Shown in pieces: positions 24,658 to 33,189 of a stretch of DNA of 33,189 nt. The notes under the pieces were generated by a model that was given only the letters and a program-made list of their open reading frames with translations, was not told the DNA's origin and did no database searches. Positions within the stretch are counted from its first letter, which is position 1, and the number at the start of each line of letters is the position of its first letter. Origin of the DNA: Rhizobium sp. Q54 (GTDB lineage: Bacteria > Pseudomonadota > Alphaproteobacteria > Rhizobiales > Aestuariivirgaceae). The stretch lies in the NCBI GenBank assembly GCA_945889445.1, contig CAMDBX010000042.1:1-33189 (forward strand), in the 5' to 3' direction. A program made the translations under genes and the position numbers.

Positions 24658-27093
24658 TCAGCCCCTCATCCGCTTGCCTTCGGGGTCGAAGGGCGGCTCG
24701 GTGATGATGGTGGCCTTGCGGTTGTCGCCGATGATCTCGATCTCGAAGGCACCGGGCGACGTGTCGCCCGCCAGTTCGACGGGCACGTAGCCCTGCGCCA
24801 TCGACCTGTCGACGTAATGCGCGAAGCCGCCGGAGGTGACCCAGCCAACGACCTTGCCCTTAGCCCAAATCGGCTCGTCGCCGAGCACGTCGGCATCCGC
24901 CGCATCGACGATGAAGGACACGCGGCGAAGCTTGCCGCCGGTGCGCTTTTCTTCCATCGCGGCCTCGCGGCCGATGAAGTCGTTCTTGCCCAAGTCGATG
25001 AAGCGGTCCATGCCGGCCTCGAATCCGCCGTAGATGGGGCGAAGCTCGCGGAACCAGGTGGGGAAGTTCTTCTCGAGACGCATGCAGAGAAGTGCCCGCA
25101 TGCCGAAGTTGACGATGCCGTGGGCCTCGCCCGCGCGCATGATCTCCTGGTAGAGGCGGCGCTGGTAGTCCGGCGCCACCCAGATTTCATAACCGAGATC
25201 GCCCGTATAGGTGACGCGGTTGATGAGGGCCGGGCAATGCGCCACGTCCATGGAGCGATGGTCCATGAACCTGAAGGCGGCGTTGGACACGTCCTCGTCG
25301 ACCAGTTGCTGCAGCACCTCGCGTGACTTGGGGCCCGCGATGGAGAGGCCGACGAGGCCCATGTCATAGCGGTGGATCGAAACCGACCCGTCCTTCGGCA
25401 AATGCTGCTCGAACCAGCGCATGTGATACTTCTGCGCCTGGGACGAACCCCACATGTAGAAGCAGTCATCCGCCGCCTTGGCGATGGTGAAGTCGCCGAT
25501 CAGCTTGCCCGCGGGGTTCAGCATCGGGGTGAGGATGAGACGGCCCGTCTTCGGCATCTTGTTGGTCATCATGCGCGACAGGAAGGCTTCAGCACCCGGG
25601 CCTGAGAAGCGGTACTTGGCGAAATTGGCGATCTCGGTCACGCCCACGCCGTTGCGCGTGGCCAGCACCTCCGCCTTCACGTGCTTGAAGTCGTTGGAGC
25701 GGCGGAAAGAAACGATGTCCTTCGGCTCCACGCCCTTGGGCGCGAACCACAGCGGGGTTTCGAGGCCCCAGCTATCGCCCATCACGGCACCCTGCGCGAT
25801 CATCGTGTCATAGAGCGCGGTGGTCTGCTGCGGGCGGGCTGCCGGCAGTTCCTCGTTGGGGAAGCGGATCGAGAAGCGGCGGGAATAGTTCTCGCGCACC
25901 TTTTCGTTGGTGTAGGTGCGGGTTGCCCATTCGCCGAAGCGGGCGCAGTCCATAGCCCAGACATCGAAGCCCGGGTCGCCGTTCACCATCCACTGCGAGA
26001 GGGCCAGGCCCACGCCGCCACCCTGGCTGAAGCCCGCCATGACGCCGCAGGCGAGCCAGAAATTCTGGACACCCTGCACCGGGCCGACGATCGGGTTGCC
26101 ATCGGGCGTGAAGGTGAAGGGCCCGTTGATGACGCGCTTGATGCCGGCATTCGCCAGCGCCGGGAAGTGCTTGTAGCCAAGCTCGAGGTTCGGCGCGATC
26201 CGGTCGAGGTCGGGCTGCAGCAGCTCGCGTCCGAACTGCCACGGCGTGTTCTTGGGGCTCCACGGCACGCAGGCCCGCTCATAGGTGCCGAGCACCATGC
26301 CCGAACGCTCCTGGCGCATGTAGATCTCGGACTTGAAGTCGATGATGTGCGGCAGCTCGTGGCCGCGCTCCTTGTTGTAGGAGACCACCTCCGGCATTTC
26401 GTCGGTGACAAGGTACATGTGTTCCATGGCGAGCACCGGAAGCTCGATCCCCACCATGCGGCCCACTTCACGCGCCCACAGGCCACCACAGTTCACCACA
26501 TGCTCGGCATGGATGTTGCCCTTATTGGTGATCACGTCCCATGTGCCGTCAGGCCGGTGCTTCAGCTCCTCGACCTTGGTGTCCTGGTAGATCTCGGCGC
26601 CGCCGATGCGGGCTGACTTGGCGTAGGCGTGGGTGGTGCCTTCCGGGTCGAGGTTGCCGTCGGCTGCGTCGATCATGGCGCCGACGAAATAATTCTCCTC
26701 CAGCAGCGGATGCATCTTCTTGGCTTCGGCCATGGAGATGATCTCGGTCTCCAGCCCCAGGTAGCGCGCACGGGCGTGCGCCATCTTCAGCCATTCCATG
26801 CGCTCATGCGTGTCGGCAAGGATGAGGCCTCCTGACCGGTGAAGCCCGCAGGCCTGGCCGGAGATCTTCTCGAGCTCATTGTAGAGCGCGATGGTGTAGC
26901 CCTGCAGCTTCGCCACGTTCGGGTCGCCGTTCAGCGTGTGGAAGCCGCCGGCGGCGTGCCAGGTGGAGCCGGAGGTGAGGATGTCGCGCTCGACCAGCAC
27001 CACGTCCTTCCAGCCTGCCTTGGTGAGATGATAGAGCACCGAACAGCCGACGACGCCGCCGCCGATCACCACCACACGAGCCTGGGTCTTCAT
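24658..27093 (-). CDS. FAD-dependent dimethylglycine/sarcosine dehydrogenase family protein
   Basis: An 811-residue two-part enzyme. The N-terminal FAD domain begins VVVIGGGVVGCSVLYHL (GxGxxG near 11-16); His46 in SGSTWHAAGGF is at the position of the covalently FAD-linked His in mammalian dimethylglycine dehydrogenase. The oxidase part runs to about 420, and the C-terminal half is a GcvT-like folate-binding domain (FRRSNDFKHVKAEVL, then VTYTGDLGYEIWVAPDYQ). The family oxidises dimethylglycine to sarcosine or sarcosine to glycine, passing the carbon to tetrahydrofolate. No secretion signal is present, so it is cytoplasmic. AAGGA lies 8-10 bases before the start. With SoxBDAG nearby for sarcosine, dimethylglycine is the more likely substrate. 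Confidence 0.9.
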   Translation of the reverse strand: MKTQARVVVIGGGVVGCSVLYHLTKAGWKDVVLVERDILTSGSTWHAAGGFHTLNGDPNVAKLQGYTIALYNELEKISGQACGLHRSGGLILADTHERMEWLKMAHARARYLGLETEIISMAEAKKMHPLLEENYFVGAMIDAADGNLDPEGTTHAYAKSARIGGAEIYQDTKVEELKHRPDGTWDVITNKGNIHAEHVVNCGGLWAREVGRMVGIELPVLAMEHMYLVTDEMPEVVSYNKERGHELPHIIDFKSEIYMRQERSGMVLGTYERACVPWSPKNTPWQFGRELLQPDLDRIAPNLELGYKHFPALANAGIKRVINGPFTFTPDGNPIVGPVQGVQNFWLACGVMAGFSQGGGVGLALSQWMVNGDPGFDVWAMDCARFGEWATRTYTNEKVRENYSRRFSIRFPNEELPAARPQQTTALYDTMIAQGAVMGDSWGLETPLWFAPKGVEPKDIVSFRRSNDFKHVKAEVLATRNGVGVTEIANFAKYRFSGPGAEAFLSRMMTNKMPKTGRLILTPMLNPAGKLIGDFTIAKAADDCFYMWGSSQAQKYHMRWFEQHLPKDGSVSIHRYDMGLVGLSIAGPKSREVLQQLVDEDVSNAAFRFMDHRSMDVAHCPALINRVTYTGDLGYEIWVAPDYQRRLYQEIMRAGEAHGIVNFGMRALLCMRLEKNFPTWFRELRPIYGGFEAGMDRFIDLGKNDFIGREAAMEEKRTGGKLRRVSFIVDAADADVLGDEPIWAKGKVVGWVTSGGFAHYVDRSMAQGYVPVELAGDTSPGAFEIEIIGDNRKATIITEPPFDPEGKRMRG

Positions 27094-27197
27094 GGAAAAT
27101 ATCCTTGCGAAATGGGAGTTTCGGCCGGTGTTCTAGCCCGCGTGGGCAAGTCCCGCAATCAGCCGCCCGGGTGAAAAGAATTCATCCTGAAATGAAA

Positions 27198-27222
27198 TGG
27201 CCCCGCCGCAGGGGCAGGGCCA
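27198..27222 (-). terminator. Probable terminator of the HU gene
   Basis: TGGCCC at 27198-27203 pairs with GGGCCA at 27217-27222, with further G/C pairing inside. Read on the minus strand the stem is followed by TTTCATTTC. It lies 28 bases after the stop of the HU gene and before the dehydrogenase gene on the same strand, so it should separate the two transcripts. Confidence 0.6.
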
Positions 27223-27249
27223 CATCAAGGTATTAGAAAGACGTCAGAC

Positions 27250-27546
27250 TTAGATGGCGTCCTTGACTTCCTTGGCAGCGCGGAACGCCAGCTTCTTGGA
27301 AGCCTTGATCTTGATGGCTTCGCCGGTGGCCGGGTTGCGGCCCATGCGGGCGGGGCGCTTCTTGACCTGGAAGATGCCGAGGCCGGTGACGCGCACCTTG
27401 TGGCCCTTCTTCAGGTTCTTGACGGTCAGCTCGACGAAGGCGCTGAGGAATTCGCCGGCGGCCTTCTTCGACATCTCGTGCTTCTCGGCGAGTTCAGCCG
27501 CGATCTTCGAAAGGGCAATCGTCTGGATCTTGTCGTCAGTAGCCAT
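27250..27546 (-). CDS. HU-family DNA-binding protein
   Basis: A 98-residue histone-like protein that bends and compacts DNA. The helical dimerisation part is ALSKIAAELAEKHEMSKKAA and the DNA-clasping arm follows with GLGIFQVKKRPARMGRNPATGE, including the conserved RNPATGE that contains the intercalating Pro. The C-terminus KASKKLAFRAAKEVKD is standard. An excellent ribosome site, AAGGAGA, lies 6 bases before the ATG at 27546. The 180 bases upstream contain AT-rich tracts suited to a strong promoter, but I could not place convincing -35 and -10 boxes. Confidence 0.95.
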   Translation of the reverse strand: MATDDKIQTIALSKIAAELAEKHEMSKKAAGEFLSAFVELTVKNLKKGHKVRVTGLGIFQVKKRPARMGRNPATGEAIKIKASKKLAFRAAKEVKDAI

Positions 27547-27726
27547 GTTGTCTCTCCTTATTGGGGTTGGCTGGCAACCGCGTTAATCCGGTTTTCGATT
27601 CGCGAAAACTCTTATTTTCCGGGGGTTTTTCGGGAGGGTGCTTGAAAAACCCTTGAGAATAGGGGCTCAGCATCCCGTCGCCGACGCGTCAAATATAAAA
27701 AACTCGCAATAACAATGGTTTAGATG

Positions 27727-28464
27727 TCAAGCCTTGGGCTGCGGCGGCTTGCCCGGCGCTTGCGTTGCGATGTCCAGATGGTTCTTCAAGGGTATCGGTG
27801 GCAGCACATGCTTTGTGGAAAACCTGTCCAGATTGATGCGCCGCTGCGATTCAAGCGATTCGCCGGACATGTTTTGCGCATGCACGCGGATGGCCACCAC
27901 GGGCATGCGGATGTGGGTGAGTGAGTGCCCGGAGCGGGCGACGCGCAGGTACCAGTCCCAGTCCCAGTAGAACGGCAACGTCTCGTCGAAGGGGCCGAGT
28001 GCGGCATGCATTGCGCGGCGATAGATGACGCCGGAGATCAGGATGGTGTTGTCGTGCGTCAGGCTATTCACATCGGCTTCGAAGGCGAAGGTTAGTTCAG
28101 GCCGCCCGTCTTCGAAGCGCAGCACGCCGTCGCAAAAGCAGAAGTCGGCCCCGCGGTCGAATGCATCCGAGGCCTTGGCGAAATAGGTCGTGTCGGTGAA
28201 CCAGTCGTCATCGTCGAGAAAGCAGATGCAGTCGCCGGTGGCCTGTGCGACGCCCATGTTGCGAGCAGGAACTGGCCCGCGCCCACGATTGTCCAGAACG
28301 GTGATGGAGGGGTGCAGGTGGCCCACCGCCTCGGCCGCGCCCACCCCGTCATCGACCACGATGATTTCTTTCGGTGCGTGGGTCTGCGCCAACACGCTCT
28401 CCAGCGCCTGCTTCAGGAAGTGAGGGCGACCCTTTGTTGGAATGACGACGGAAATGCTGCACAT
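27727..28464 (-). CDS. Family 2 glycosyltransferase
   Basis: A 245-residue GT-A fold transferase. It begins CSISVVIPTKGRPHFLKQAL, typical for the GT2 nucleotide-sugar binding start; VVDD near 37-40 and the DXD-type FLDDDDWF near 80-87 are the metal and donor-sugar sites, and PFYWDWDWYLRVAR carries the acceptor-side ED/WD motif. No membrane segment is seen. It is a single gene, not part of a polysaccharide cluster in this window, so its acceptor is unknown. It is divergent from the PhnD-like gene with 54 bases between. Confidence 0.9.
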   Translation of the reverse strand: MCSISVVIPTKGRPHFLKQALESVLAQTHAPKEIIVVDDGVGAAEAVGHLHPSITVLDNRGRGPVPARNMGVAQATGDCICFLDDDDWFTDTTYFAKASDAFDRGADFCFCDGVLRFEDGRPELTFAFEADVNSLTHDNTILISGVIYRRAMHAALGPFDETLPFYWDWDWYLRVARSGHSLTHIRMPVVAIRVHAQNMSGESLESQRRINLDRFSTKHVLPPIPLKNHLDIATQAPGKPPQPKA

Positions 28465-28500
28465 GCTGGATTTACGCTCAGTTCTTGCCGCCGGATTTCG

Positions 28501-28512
28501 ATGCTATAGCAT
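28501..28512. promoter_or_regulatory. 12-base palindrome in a divergent gene gap
   Basis: ATGCTATAGCAT is a perfect palindrome, 7 bases before the ATG of the PhnD-like gene and 37 bases before the divergent glycosyltransferase start. It could be an operator, or part of a promoter (GCTATA resembles a weak -10), but no regulator is encoded next to it. Confidence 0.35.
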
Positions 28513-28518
28513 GCAACC

Positions 28519-29283
28519 ATGATTGCAGCACTGCAGATGTATGACTGGCCGGAGGTGCGTCAGGCAACGAACCTCTGGTGGCAGGTTGTTGTCCGCCACC
28601 TCGGCACCCCTGAGGAACTATCGCGCCCTGATGACTACACTGCACCTTGGCTGCGCGATGACCTGCTGTTTGCGCAGACCTGCGGCTATCCCTTCACCCA
28701 TGCGCTGAAGGGCAAGGTCTCCTATGTCGCCACGCCGAATTATGCTGCTGACGGTTGCGATGGCCCGAATTACTGCAGCATCGTGATGGCGCGTGAGCAC
28801 AAGCCGCTCGCCGCCTTCCGCGATGGTGTCGCGGCGGTGAACACGCCAGACTCTATGTCCGGCATGCTGGCACTCAAGCTGGTCTTTGCGCCGCTGGCCG
28901 AGAAGGGCCGGTTCTTTTCGGGTGCCGTTGAGACGGGTGGGCACCTCGCATCGCTTGCTGCCGTGCAATCGGGGGAGGCTGACGTTTCCGCCATCGACTG
29001 CGTGTGCGTCGCCATGGCGAAGCGCTATCGGCCTGAGGTGCTGGAAGGGTTGGTCGAGATCGCGCGCTCGCCCTCTGTGCCGGGCCTGCCATGGATCAGC
29101 CGGGCAGGTGACCCGCAGGCGATCCGGAGCGCGCTGCGTGCTGCGTTCGCCGATCCCGCGCTGAAGCAGGCGCTCTCGGCATTGTTGCTCAGCGGGTTCT
29201 CGGAGTTGCCGACGGGCACCTATGATCGCATCACCGATCTCGAGGCCGCAATGGAAGGCATAGGCGGCCTGAAGCTGCTCTAG
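28519..29283 (+). CDS. PhnD-like (phosphate/phosphite/phosphonate-binding) protein without signal peptide
   Basis: A 254-residue protein of the PhnD-like periplasmic-binding fold (COG3221-like). Supporting segments are DDLLFAQTCGYPF near residue 47, AAVNTPDSMSGMLALK near 109-124 and the GGHLASLAAVQSGEADVSAIDCV ligand-loop region near 140-162, which follow the family pattern. It starts MIAALQMYDWPEV with no hydrophobic leader, so it is predicted to be cytoplasmic, and no PhnC or PhnE gene is adjacent. It may therefore be a sensor or enzyme rather than a transport receptor. Its stop overlaps the convergent GST gene by 4 bases. Confidence 0.8.
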   Translation: MIAALQMYDWPEVRQATNLWWQVVVRHLGTPEELSRPDDYTAPWLRDDLLFAQTCGYPFTHALKGKVSYVATPNYAADGCDGPNYCSIVMAREHKPLAAFRDGVAAVNTPDSMSGMLALKLVFAPLAEKGRFFSGAVETGGHLASLAAVQSGEADVSAIDCVCVAMAKRYRPEVLEGLVEIARSPSVPGLPWISRAGDPQAIRSALRAAFADPALKQALSALLLSGFSELPTGTYDRITDLEAAMEGIGGLKLL

Positions 29284-29921
29284 TGCCGCGTCTGGCCCGG
29301 CACCGTCTCGTCCGGCGTGGGGCGGGCCTTCACGAAGTCTTCCTTGGTCTCGCAATGCAGCGCCAGGTGATGGAGCTTCGGATACCTGTCAGCCGGAAAC
29401 ACATCCGGCACGCGGATCTTCATGTAGCCGACAAGGCAACCCACCGTGATGTCGGCCTGCGTCATCTTGCTGTCGAAGAACCACGGCGCGCCGCAGTCAT
29501 GTTCCAGCCTTTCGAGCGTGGCTGAAATCTGCAGCATCATCCGCTTCTCGAAATCGCGGTTGATGTGCTTGTCGATGTGAAACAGCCGCTCGAAGAACAG
29601 GGCAACGCACTTCTCCATTGCGCCCAGCGCCAGCACGATGGCCTGCATCACCTTGCGCCGCTCCGGCCCATGCGCCGGGGTCAGTGCGCGGGCGGGCCCT
29701 GCCATCTCGTCCAGATGGTCGATGATGGCGGAGGAATCGATCAGCACCTCGCCCGTCTCGAGGATAAGCGAGGGCACGCGCACCAGCGGATTGATCTTCT
29801 GCATCTCGCCCACGTCGCGGAACACCGAGATCGGATTGCGGGTGTAGGGCATGTGATAGTGATTGAGCGTCACTGCCACGCGCCTGACGAAGGGAGAGTC
29901 GAACTGGCCCACGAGGATCAT
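29280..29921 (-). CDS. Glutathione S-transferase family protein
   Basis: About 213 residues from ATG at 29921; a TTG at 29939 directly after the gltX stop would add six residues. The N-terminal thioredoxin-like domain reads LVGQFDSPFVRRVAVTLNHY with the family Ser, then NPLVRVPSLILETGEVLIDSSAII, where VPSL and the ES/DS-type glutathione-gamma-glutamyl site are visible. The helical C-terminal domain follows (MTQADITVGCLVGYM). It lies 18 bases after gltX on the same strand and probably shares the nadE-gltX transcript. The electrophilic substrate is unknown. Confidence 0.88.
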   Translation of the reverse strand: MILVGQFDSPFVRRVAVTLNHYHMPYTRNPISVFRDVGEMQKINPLVRVPSLILETGEVLIDSSAIIDHLDEMAGPARALTPAHGPERRKVMQAIVLALGAMEKCVALFFERLFHIDKHINRDFEKRMMLQISATLERLEHDCGAPWFFDSKMTQADITVGCLVGYMKIRVPDVFPADRYPKLHHLALHCETKEDFVKARPTPDETVPGQTRH

Positions 29922-29939
29922 GGACCGATCATTGCGCAA

Positions 29940-31259
29940 TCAGGAGAGCCGTACAACCGCTGTTTCACGCCCGATCAGCGGCAGCAATTGCGCCAGTTCC
30001 GGGCCGTGGTCGAGGCCGGTGAGGGCAAGGCGCAGCGGCATGAACAGCGGCTTGCCCTTGCGGCCCGTCGCGGCCTTCACCGCTTCGGTCCAGGTTTTCC
30101 ACGTGGTGGCATCCCATGGCTCGGGCGGCAGTAGCGTGCGGGCAGCCGCAATGAACTCCGCATCCTCCGGCGCCACCACCGGCGCAATGGCGCCGCCGAC
30201 AACGTTCCGCCAGACATCGGCATCCGACAGCTTCTCGATGTTGCCGCGTACCGCGAGCCAGAAGGCCTCGCTGTCGCCGGCCGAGCGGTCCTTCACGGCG
30301 TCCCACGGCAGGTGATGAAGCAGCTTGGCATTCAGGTGCACGAGTTCCGCCTCGTCGAAGCGGGCTGGCGCGCGCGACAGCTTGTCGAGATCGAAGCCTT
30401 CCACCAGCTCGGCGTAATCCGCGCAGGGGTGGATGTTGTCCGAGGTGCCGAGCAATGCCGCGTGGCTCACCACCGCCATGGGCTCGAGCCCGCCTTCGCG
30501 CATCGATCCGATGGAGAGTGAACCCAGCCGCTTCGACAGGCCCTTGCCGTCGGCGCCGATCAGCAGGCTGTGGTGGGCATAGGTCGGTGGTTTCGCGCCC
30601 AGCGCCTCCGTGATCTCGATCTGCACGGCGGTGTTGACCACATGATCCTCGCCGCGGATCACATGCGTAATCCCGAAATCAATGTCATCGATGACCGACG
30701 GCAGCGTGTAGAGATAGCTGCCATCCTCGCGCACCAGCACGGGGTCGGAGAGTGATGAAGTATCGATATGCTGGGGGCCGCGCACCATGTCGTTCCACTC
30801 GACCACGTGGCCATCGAGTTTGAAGCGCCAGTGCGGCTTGCGACCCTCGGTCTCGAGCTTGGCGCGCTCCTCGTCCGTCAGCTTCAGCGCGGCGCGGTCA
30901 TAGACCGGCGGCAGCTTGCGCGCCTCCTGCCGCTTGCGCTTGCGGTCGAGCTCGTCGGCGGTTTCGTAGCAGGGATAGAGCCGGCCCTCGCCGCGCAGGC
31001 GTTCTGCCACCTCGTCATAGCGCTCGAAGCGCTTCGACTGCCATTCAACGCGCGCCGGCCTGATGCCGAGCCAGTCGATGTCGGTGGCGATGCCATCGGC
31101 GAATTCCTGCGTCGAGCGCGCCGTGTCTGTGTCGTCATAGCGCAGCACGAACTGGCCGCCGGATTTCAGCGCCATGAGCCAATTGAGGATCGCCGTGCGG
31201 GCGTTGCCGATGTGGATGCGCCCTGTGGGCGAGGGCGCGAAGCGGACGATGGTGGTCAT
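29940..31259 (-). CDS. gltX: Glutamate--tRNA ligase
   Basis: Class I synthetase, 439 residues from ATG at 31259; the open frame extends further upstream, but into nadE. The HIGH motif is in [16 protein letters not shown] at the N-terminus and the KMSKS equivalent is GKGLSKRLG. Segments such as [11 protein letters not shown] and [27 protein letters not shown] are typical. The anticodon-binding half is short, matching the smaller of the two GltX paralogues many alphaproteobacteria carry, one of which charges tRNA-Gln for later amidation. Which paralogue this is cannot be decided here. Only one base separates it from the nadE stop. Confidence 0.95.
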   Translation of the reverse strand: MTTIVRFAPSPTGRIHIGNARTAILNWLMALKSGGQFVLRYDDTDTARSTQEFADGIATDIDWLGIRPARVEWQSKRFERYDEVAERLRGEGRLYPCYETADELDRKRKRQEARKLPPVYDRAALKLTDEERAKLETEGRKPHWRFKLDGHVVEWNDMVRGPQHIDTSSLSDPVLVREDGSYLYTLPSVIDDIDFGITHVIRGEDHVVNTAVQIEITEALGAKPPTYAHHSLLIGADGKGLSKRLGSLSIGSMREGGLEPMAVVSHAALLGTSDNIHPCADYAELVEGFDLDKLSRAPARFDEAELVHLNAKLLHHLPWDAVKDRSAGDSEAFWLAVRGNIEKLSDADVWRNVVGGAIAPVVAPEDAEFIAAARTLLPPEPWDATTWKTWTEAVKAATGRKGKPLFMPLRLALTGLDHGPELAQLLPLIGRETAVVRLS

Positions 31260-31260
31260 C

Positions 31261-32889
31261 TCAGCGTCCGTCCCTGAATGCGTTGGTGATCGGGTAGCGC
31301 CGGTCACGGCCGAAATTGCGCCGCGTGATCTTGACGCCGGGTGCCGCCTGCCGCCGCTTGTACTCGGCAATGTAAAGCATGTGCTGGATGCGGCGCACGA
31401 GCGCTTCCTCATAACCGGTGGCCTTGACGATCTCTTCGACCGGCTGCTCGTTCTCCACGAGGCCTTCGAGGATCGTGTCCAGCACCTCATAGGGCGGCAG
31501 CGAGTCCTGGTCCTTCTGGTTCTCTCGCAGCTCCGCCGTCGGCGCCTTGGTGATGATGCGCTGGGGGATGACGTAGCCCAGCGAGTTGCGCCACTCGGCA
31601 AGCCGGTAGACCTCGGTCTTGTAGACGTCCTTGATCGGGTTGTAGCCGCCGTTCATGTCGCCATAGAGGGTGGCATAGCCCACCGACATTTCCGACTTGT
31701 TGCCGGTGGTCAGCACCATGGAGCCGAACTTGTTGGAGATCGCCATCAGGATCACACCGCGCGAGCGCGACTGCAGATTTTCTTCCGTGATGCCGGCGGG
31801 CGTTCCCTCGAACATCGGCTTCAGCGCGGAGATGAAGCCTTCGACGGGTTCCTTGATCGGCACCACGTCATAGCGCACGCCCAAGAGCTTGGCGCATTCT
31901 TCGGCGTCGACGAGGCTGTCGCGGCTGGTGTAGGCGTAAGGCAGCATCACGCAATGCACGCGGTCAGCGCCCAGCGCATCGACCGCCATGGCGGCCACCA
32001 CGGCGGAGTCGATGCCGCCCGAAAGGCCCAGCACCACGCCGGGGAAGCGGTTCTTCAAAACATAGTCGCGAAGCCCCAGCACGCAGGCCTTCCAGGTCTC
32101 GGCCTCGTTCTCCGGCACGGACAGGATCTCGCCCGGCACGCAAGCCCAGCCATCCGCGCCGCGCCGCCATTCGGTGAGTGCGATCTGCTCCTCGAACATC
32201 GGCATCTGCCACGCCAGCGTGCGGTCGGCGTTCAGCACGAAGGAGGCCCCGTCGAAGACGAGCTCGTCCTGGCCGCCCACCTGGTTGAGATAGGCCATCG
32301 GCAGGCCTGTCTCGGTCACGCGGGCGACCACGAGGTTGAGTCGCACGTCATCCTTGTTCCGCTCGAAGGGCGAGCCATTGGGCGAGAGCAGGATTTCCGC
32401 TCCCGTCTCGGCCAGCGTCTCGCAGGTCTCTTCCGTCCAGATGTCCTCGCAGATGGGAACGCCAAGTCTCACGCCCCTGAAGGAGATGGGGCCGGGTGCG
32501 GGACCCGCATTGAACACGCGCTTCTCGTCGAACACGCCATAGTTGGGCAGGTCGAACTTGTGGCGCACCGCCTCGATCTTGCCGTTGGCAAGCAGGGCGA
32601 CGGAGTTATAGAGATTGGCCCCCTCGCGCCACGGCAGGCCGATCAGCACGGCGGGGCCGGTCACGGTCTCTTTCGCCAGCTCCTCGACGGCGGCACGGCA
32701 GGCCTCCACGAAGGAGGTGCGCAACACCAGGTCCTCCGGCGGATAACCGCAGATGAAGAGTTCCGGAAACAGGATCAGGTCGGCATCTGCCGCCTCGCGC
32801 CGCGCTTCGCGGGCGCGGTCCAGATTGGCACTGATCGCGCCCAGAGTCGGGTTGAGCTGCGCCAGCGCGATGATGAGTCTGTCGGTCAT
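31261..32889 (-). CDS. nadE: Glutamine-dependent NAD+ synthase
   Basis: A 542-residue two-domain enzyme that amidates nicotinic acid adenine dinucleotide to NAD+. The N-terminal nitrilase-type glutaminase has Glu43 (FPELF), Lys111 ([14 protein letters not shown]) and Cys147 (VPICEDIW) as the catalytic triad. The C-terminal ATP-pyrophosphatase domain has the P-loop-like [13 protein letters not shown] (SGGIDS at 290-295), followed by [18 protein letters not shown]. It is the first gene of the run with gltX and GST. It is divergent from the acyl-CoA synthetase-like gene, 64 bases apart. Confidence 0.96.
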   Translation of the reverse strand: MTDRLIIALAQLNPTLGAISANLDRAREARREAADADLILFPELFICGYPPEDLVLRTSFVEACRAAVEELAKETVTGPAVLIGLPWREGANLYNSVALLANGKIEAVRHKFDLPNYGVFDEKRVFNAGPAPGPISFRGVRLGVPICEDIWTEETCETLAETGAEILLSPNGSPFERNKDDVRLNLVVARVTETGLPMAYLNQVGGQDELVFDGASFVLNADRTLAWQMPMFEEQIALTEWRRGADGWACVPGEILSVPENEAETWKACVLGLRDYVLKNRFPGVVLGLSGGIDSAVVAAMAVDALGADRVHCVMLPYAYTSRDSLVDAEECAKLLGVRYDVVPIKEPVEGFISALKPMFEGTPAGITEENLQSRSRGVILMAISNKFGSMVLTTGNKSEMSVGYATLYGDMNGGYNPIKDVYKTEVYRLAEWRNSLGYVIPQRIITKAPTAELRENQKDQDSLPPYEVLDTILEGLVENEQPVEEIVKATGYEEALVRRIQHMLYIAEYKRRQAAPGVKITRRNFGRDRRYPITNAFRDGR

Positions 32890-32953
32890 GGGCAGGGGTC
32901 TTAGCGGATGCAGGTCTGACCTTCAATTGCGCGGCGTTGACGGGGCGCTCCAA

Positions 32954-33189
32954 ATGCGGCTGACTGCCGGAATGATCCTGAAAAGTCTCCTTGACGCCCG
33001 TCTGCCGGGCAATATCGCCCTCTCGGCCTCCGGCCGGGTTGACCTCACCTATGGCCAGTTCGCCGCCGTGGTGGAGGACAGTTTCGCGGCGCTCCGCACC
33101 CGTGGCCTTGCCCGCAACGACAAGCTTGCCATCGTGCTGCCCAACGGCCCGGACATGGCGGCCGCTTTCGTCGCCACCGCATGCGTCGT
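32954..33189 (+). CDS. AMP-dependent acyl-CoA synthetase/ligase (partial, N-terminus only)
   Basis: Seventy-eight residues are visible before the window ends. They begin MRLTAGMILKSLLDARLPG and continue with VDLTYGQFAAVVEDSFAAL and RNDKLAIVLPNGPDMAAAF, the usual N-terminal pattern of adenylate-forming ligases (LTYxEL then VAIxLPNxPEM). An ATG at 32972 is an alternative start. The adenylation motifs lie outside the window, so the substrate cannot be inferred. Confidence 0.75.
   Translation, partial: MRLTAGMILKSLLDARLPGNIALSASGRVDLTYGQFAAVVEDSFAALRTRGLARNDKLAIVLPNGPDMAAAFVATACV

Noticed and set aside
27547..27726. Small RNA or extra gene in the gap before HU
   Set aside because: Only AT-rich tracts and no convincing open frame, hairpin with T tract or promoter pair; treated as the HU promoter region.
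31174..32904. 576-codon plus-strand frame opposite nadE
   Set aside because: Shadow of nadE, which has all catalytic motifs; composition is atypical for a protein.

Overview
The window is a GC-rich, densely coded stretch of bacterial chromosome. SoxBDAG, GcvA-like LysR regulators, a non-pyrrolysine MttB homologue, a DddQ-like cupin and a nadE-gltX pair together suggest an alphaproteobacterium, probably Hyphomicrobiales/Rhizobiales-like. That placement is inference from gene content, with no tree behind it. I saw no tRNA, rRNA, CRISPR array, insertion sequence or phage gene, and no gene-free stretch longer than about 300 bases.

Layout. 1-2115 (minus): moaA, cut by the window edge, and an Fsr-type MFS exporter. 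2204-2358: a mirrored four-hairpin repeat. 2363-4636: a GcvA-like LysR regulator divergent from creatinase. 4774-9240 (plus): a tight five-gene run of PotA-like ABC ATPase, DUF1194 secreted protein, iron-type alcohol dehydrogenase, DddQ-like DMSP-lyase-family cupin and a membrane-anchored alpha/beta hydrolase. 9234-11703: an amidase (minus) and an EamA permease (plus). 11720-12325: a HigBA-type toxin-antitoxin locus whose toxin frame is broken. 12383-15270 (minus): MttB-family methyltransferase and a cytochrome P450. 15343-17336 (plus): M55 D-aminopeptidase and a Bcr/CflA MFS exporter. 17386-22370 (plus): soxBDAG, heterotetrameric sarcosine oxidase. 22333-24118: a second GcvA-like LysR regulator divergent from a HalD/BesD-family 2-oxoglutarate oxygenase. 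24180-27093 (minus): a YbaK-type deacylase behind a dimethylglycine/sarcosine dehydrogenase. 27250-28464 (minus): HU and a family 2 glycosyltransferase. 28519-29283 (plus): a PhnD-like protein. 29280-32889 (minus): nadE, gltX and a GST. From 32954: the start of an acyl-CoA synthetase-like gene.

How the genes fit together. The unifying theme is turnover of N-methylated compounds and osmolytes. Creatinase yields sarcosine plus urea. A non-Pyl MttB can begin demethylation of a quaternary amine such as glycine betaine. The DMGDH-like enzyme takes dimethylglycine to sarcosine. SoxBDAG converts sarcosine to glycine and a folate-bound C1 unit. The DddQ-like cupin beside an iron alcohol dehydrogenase suggests a parallel route for DMSP or a related osmolyte. 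Two GcvA-like regulators are placed to control creatinase and the oxygenase.

The points most worth a second look are the DddQ/Fe-ADH operon, the HalD/BesD-family protein that keeps a hydroxylase-type HxD, the MttB without a corrinoid partner, the frameshifted HigB, and the mirrored hairpin repeat with paired base changes.
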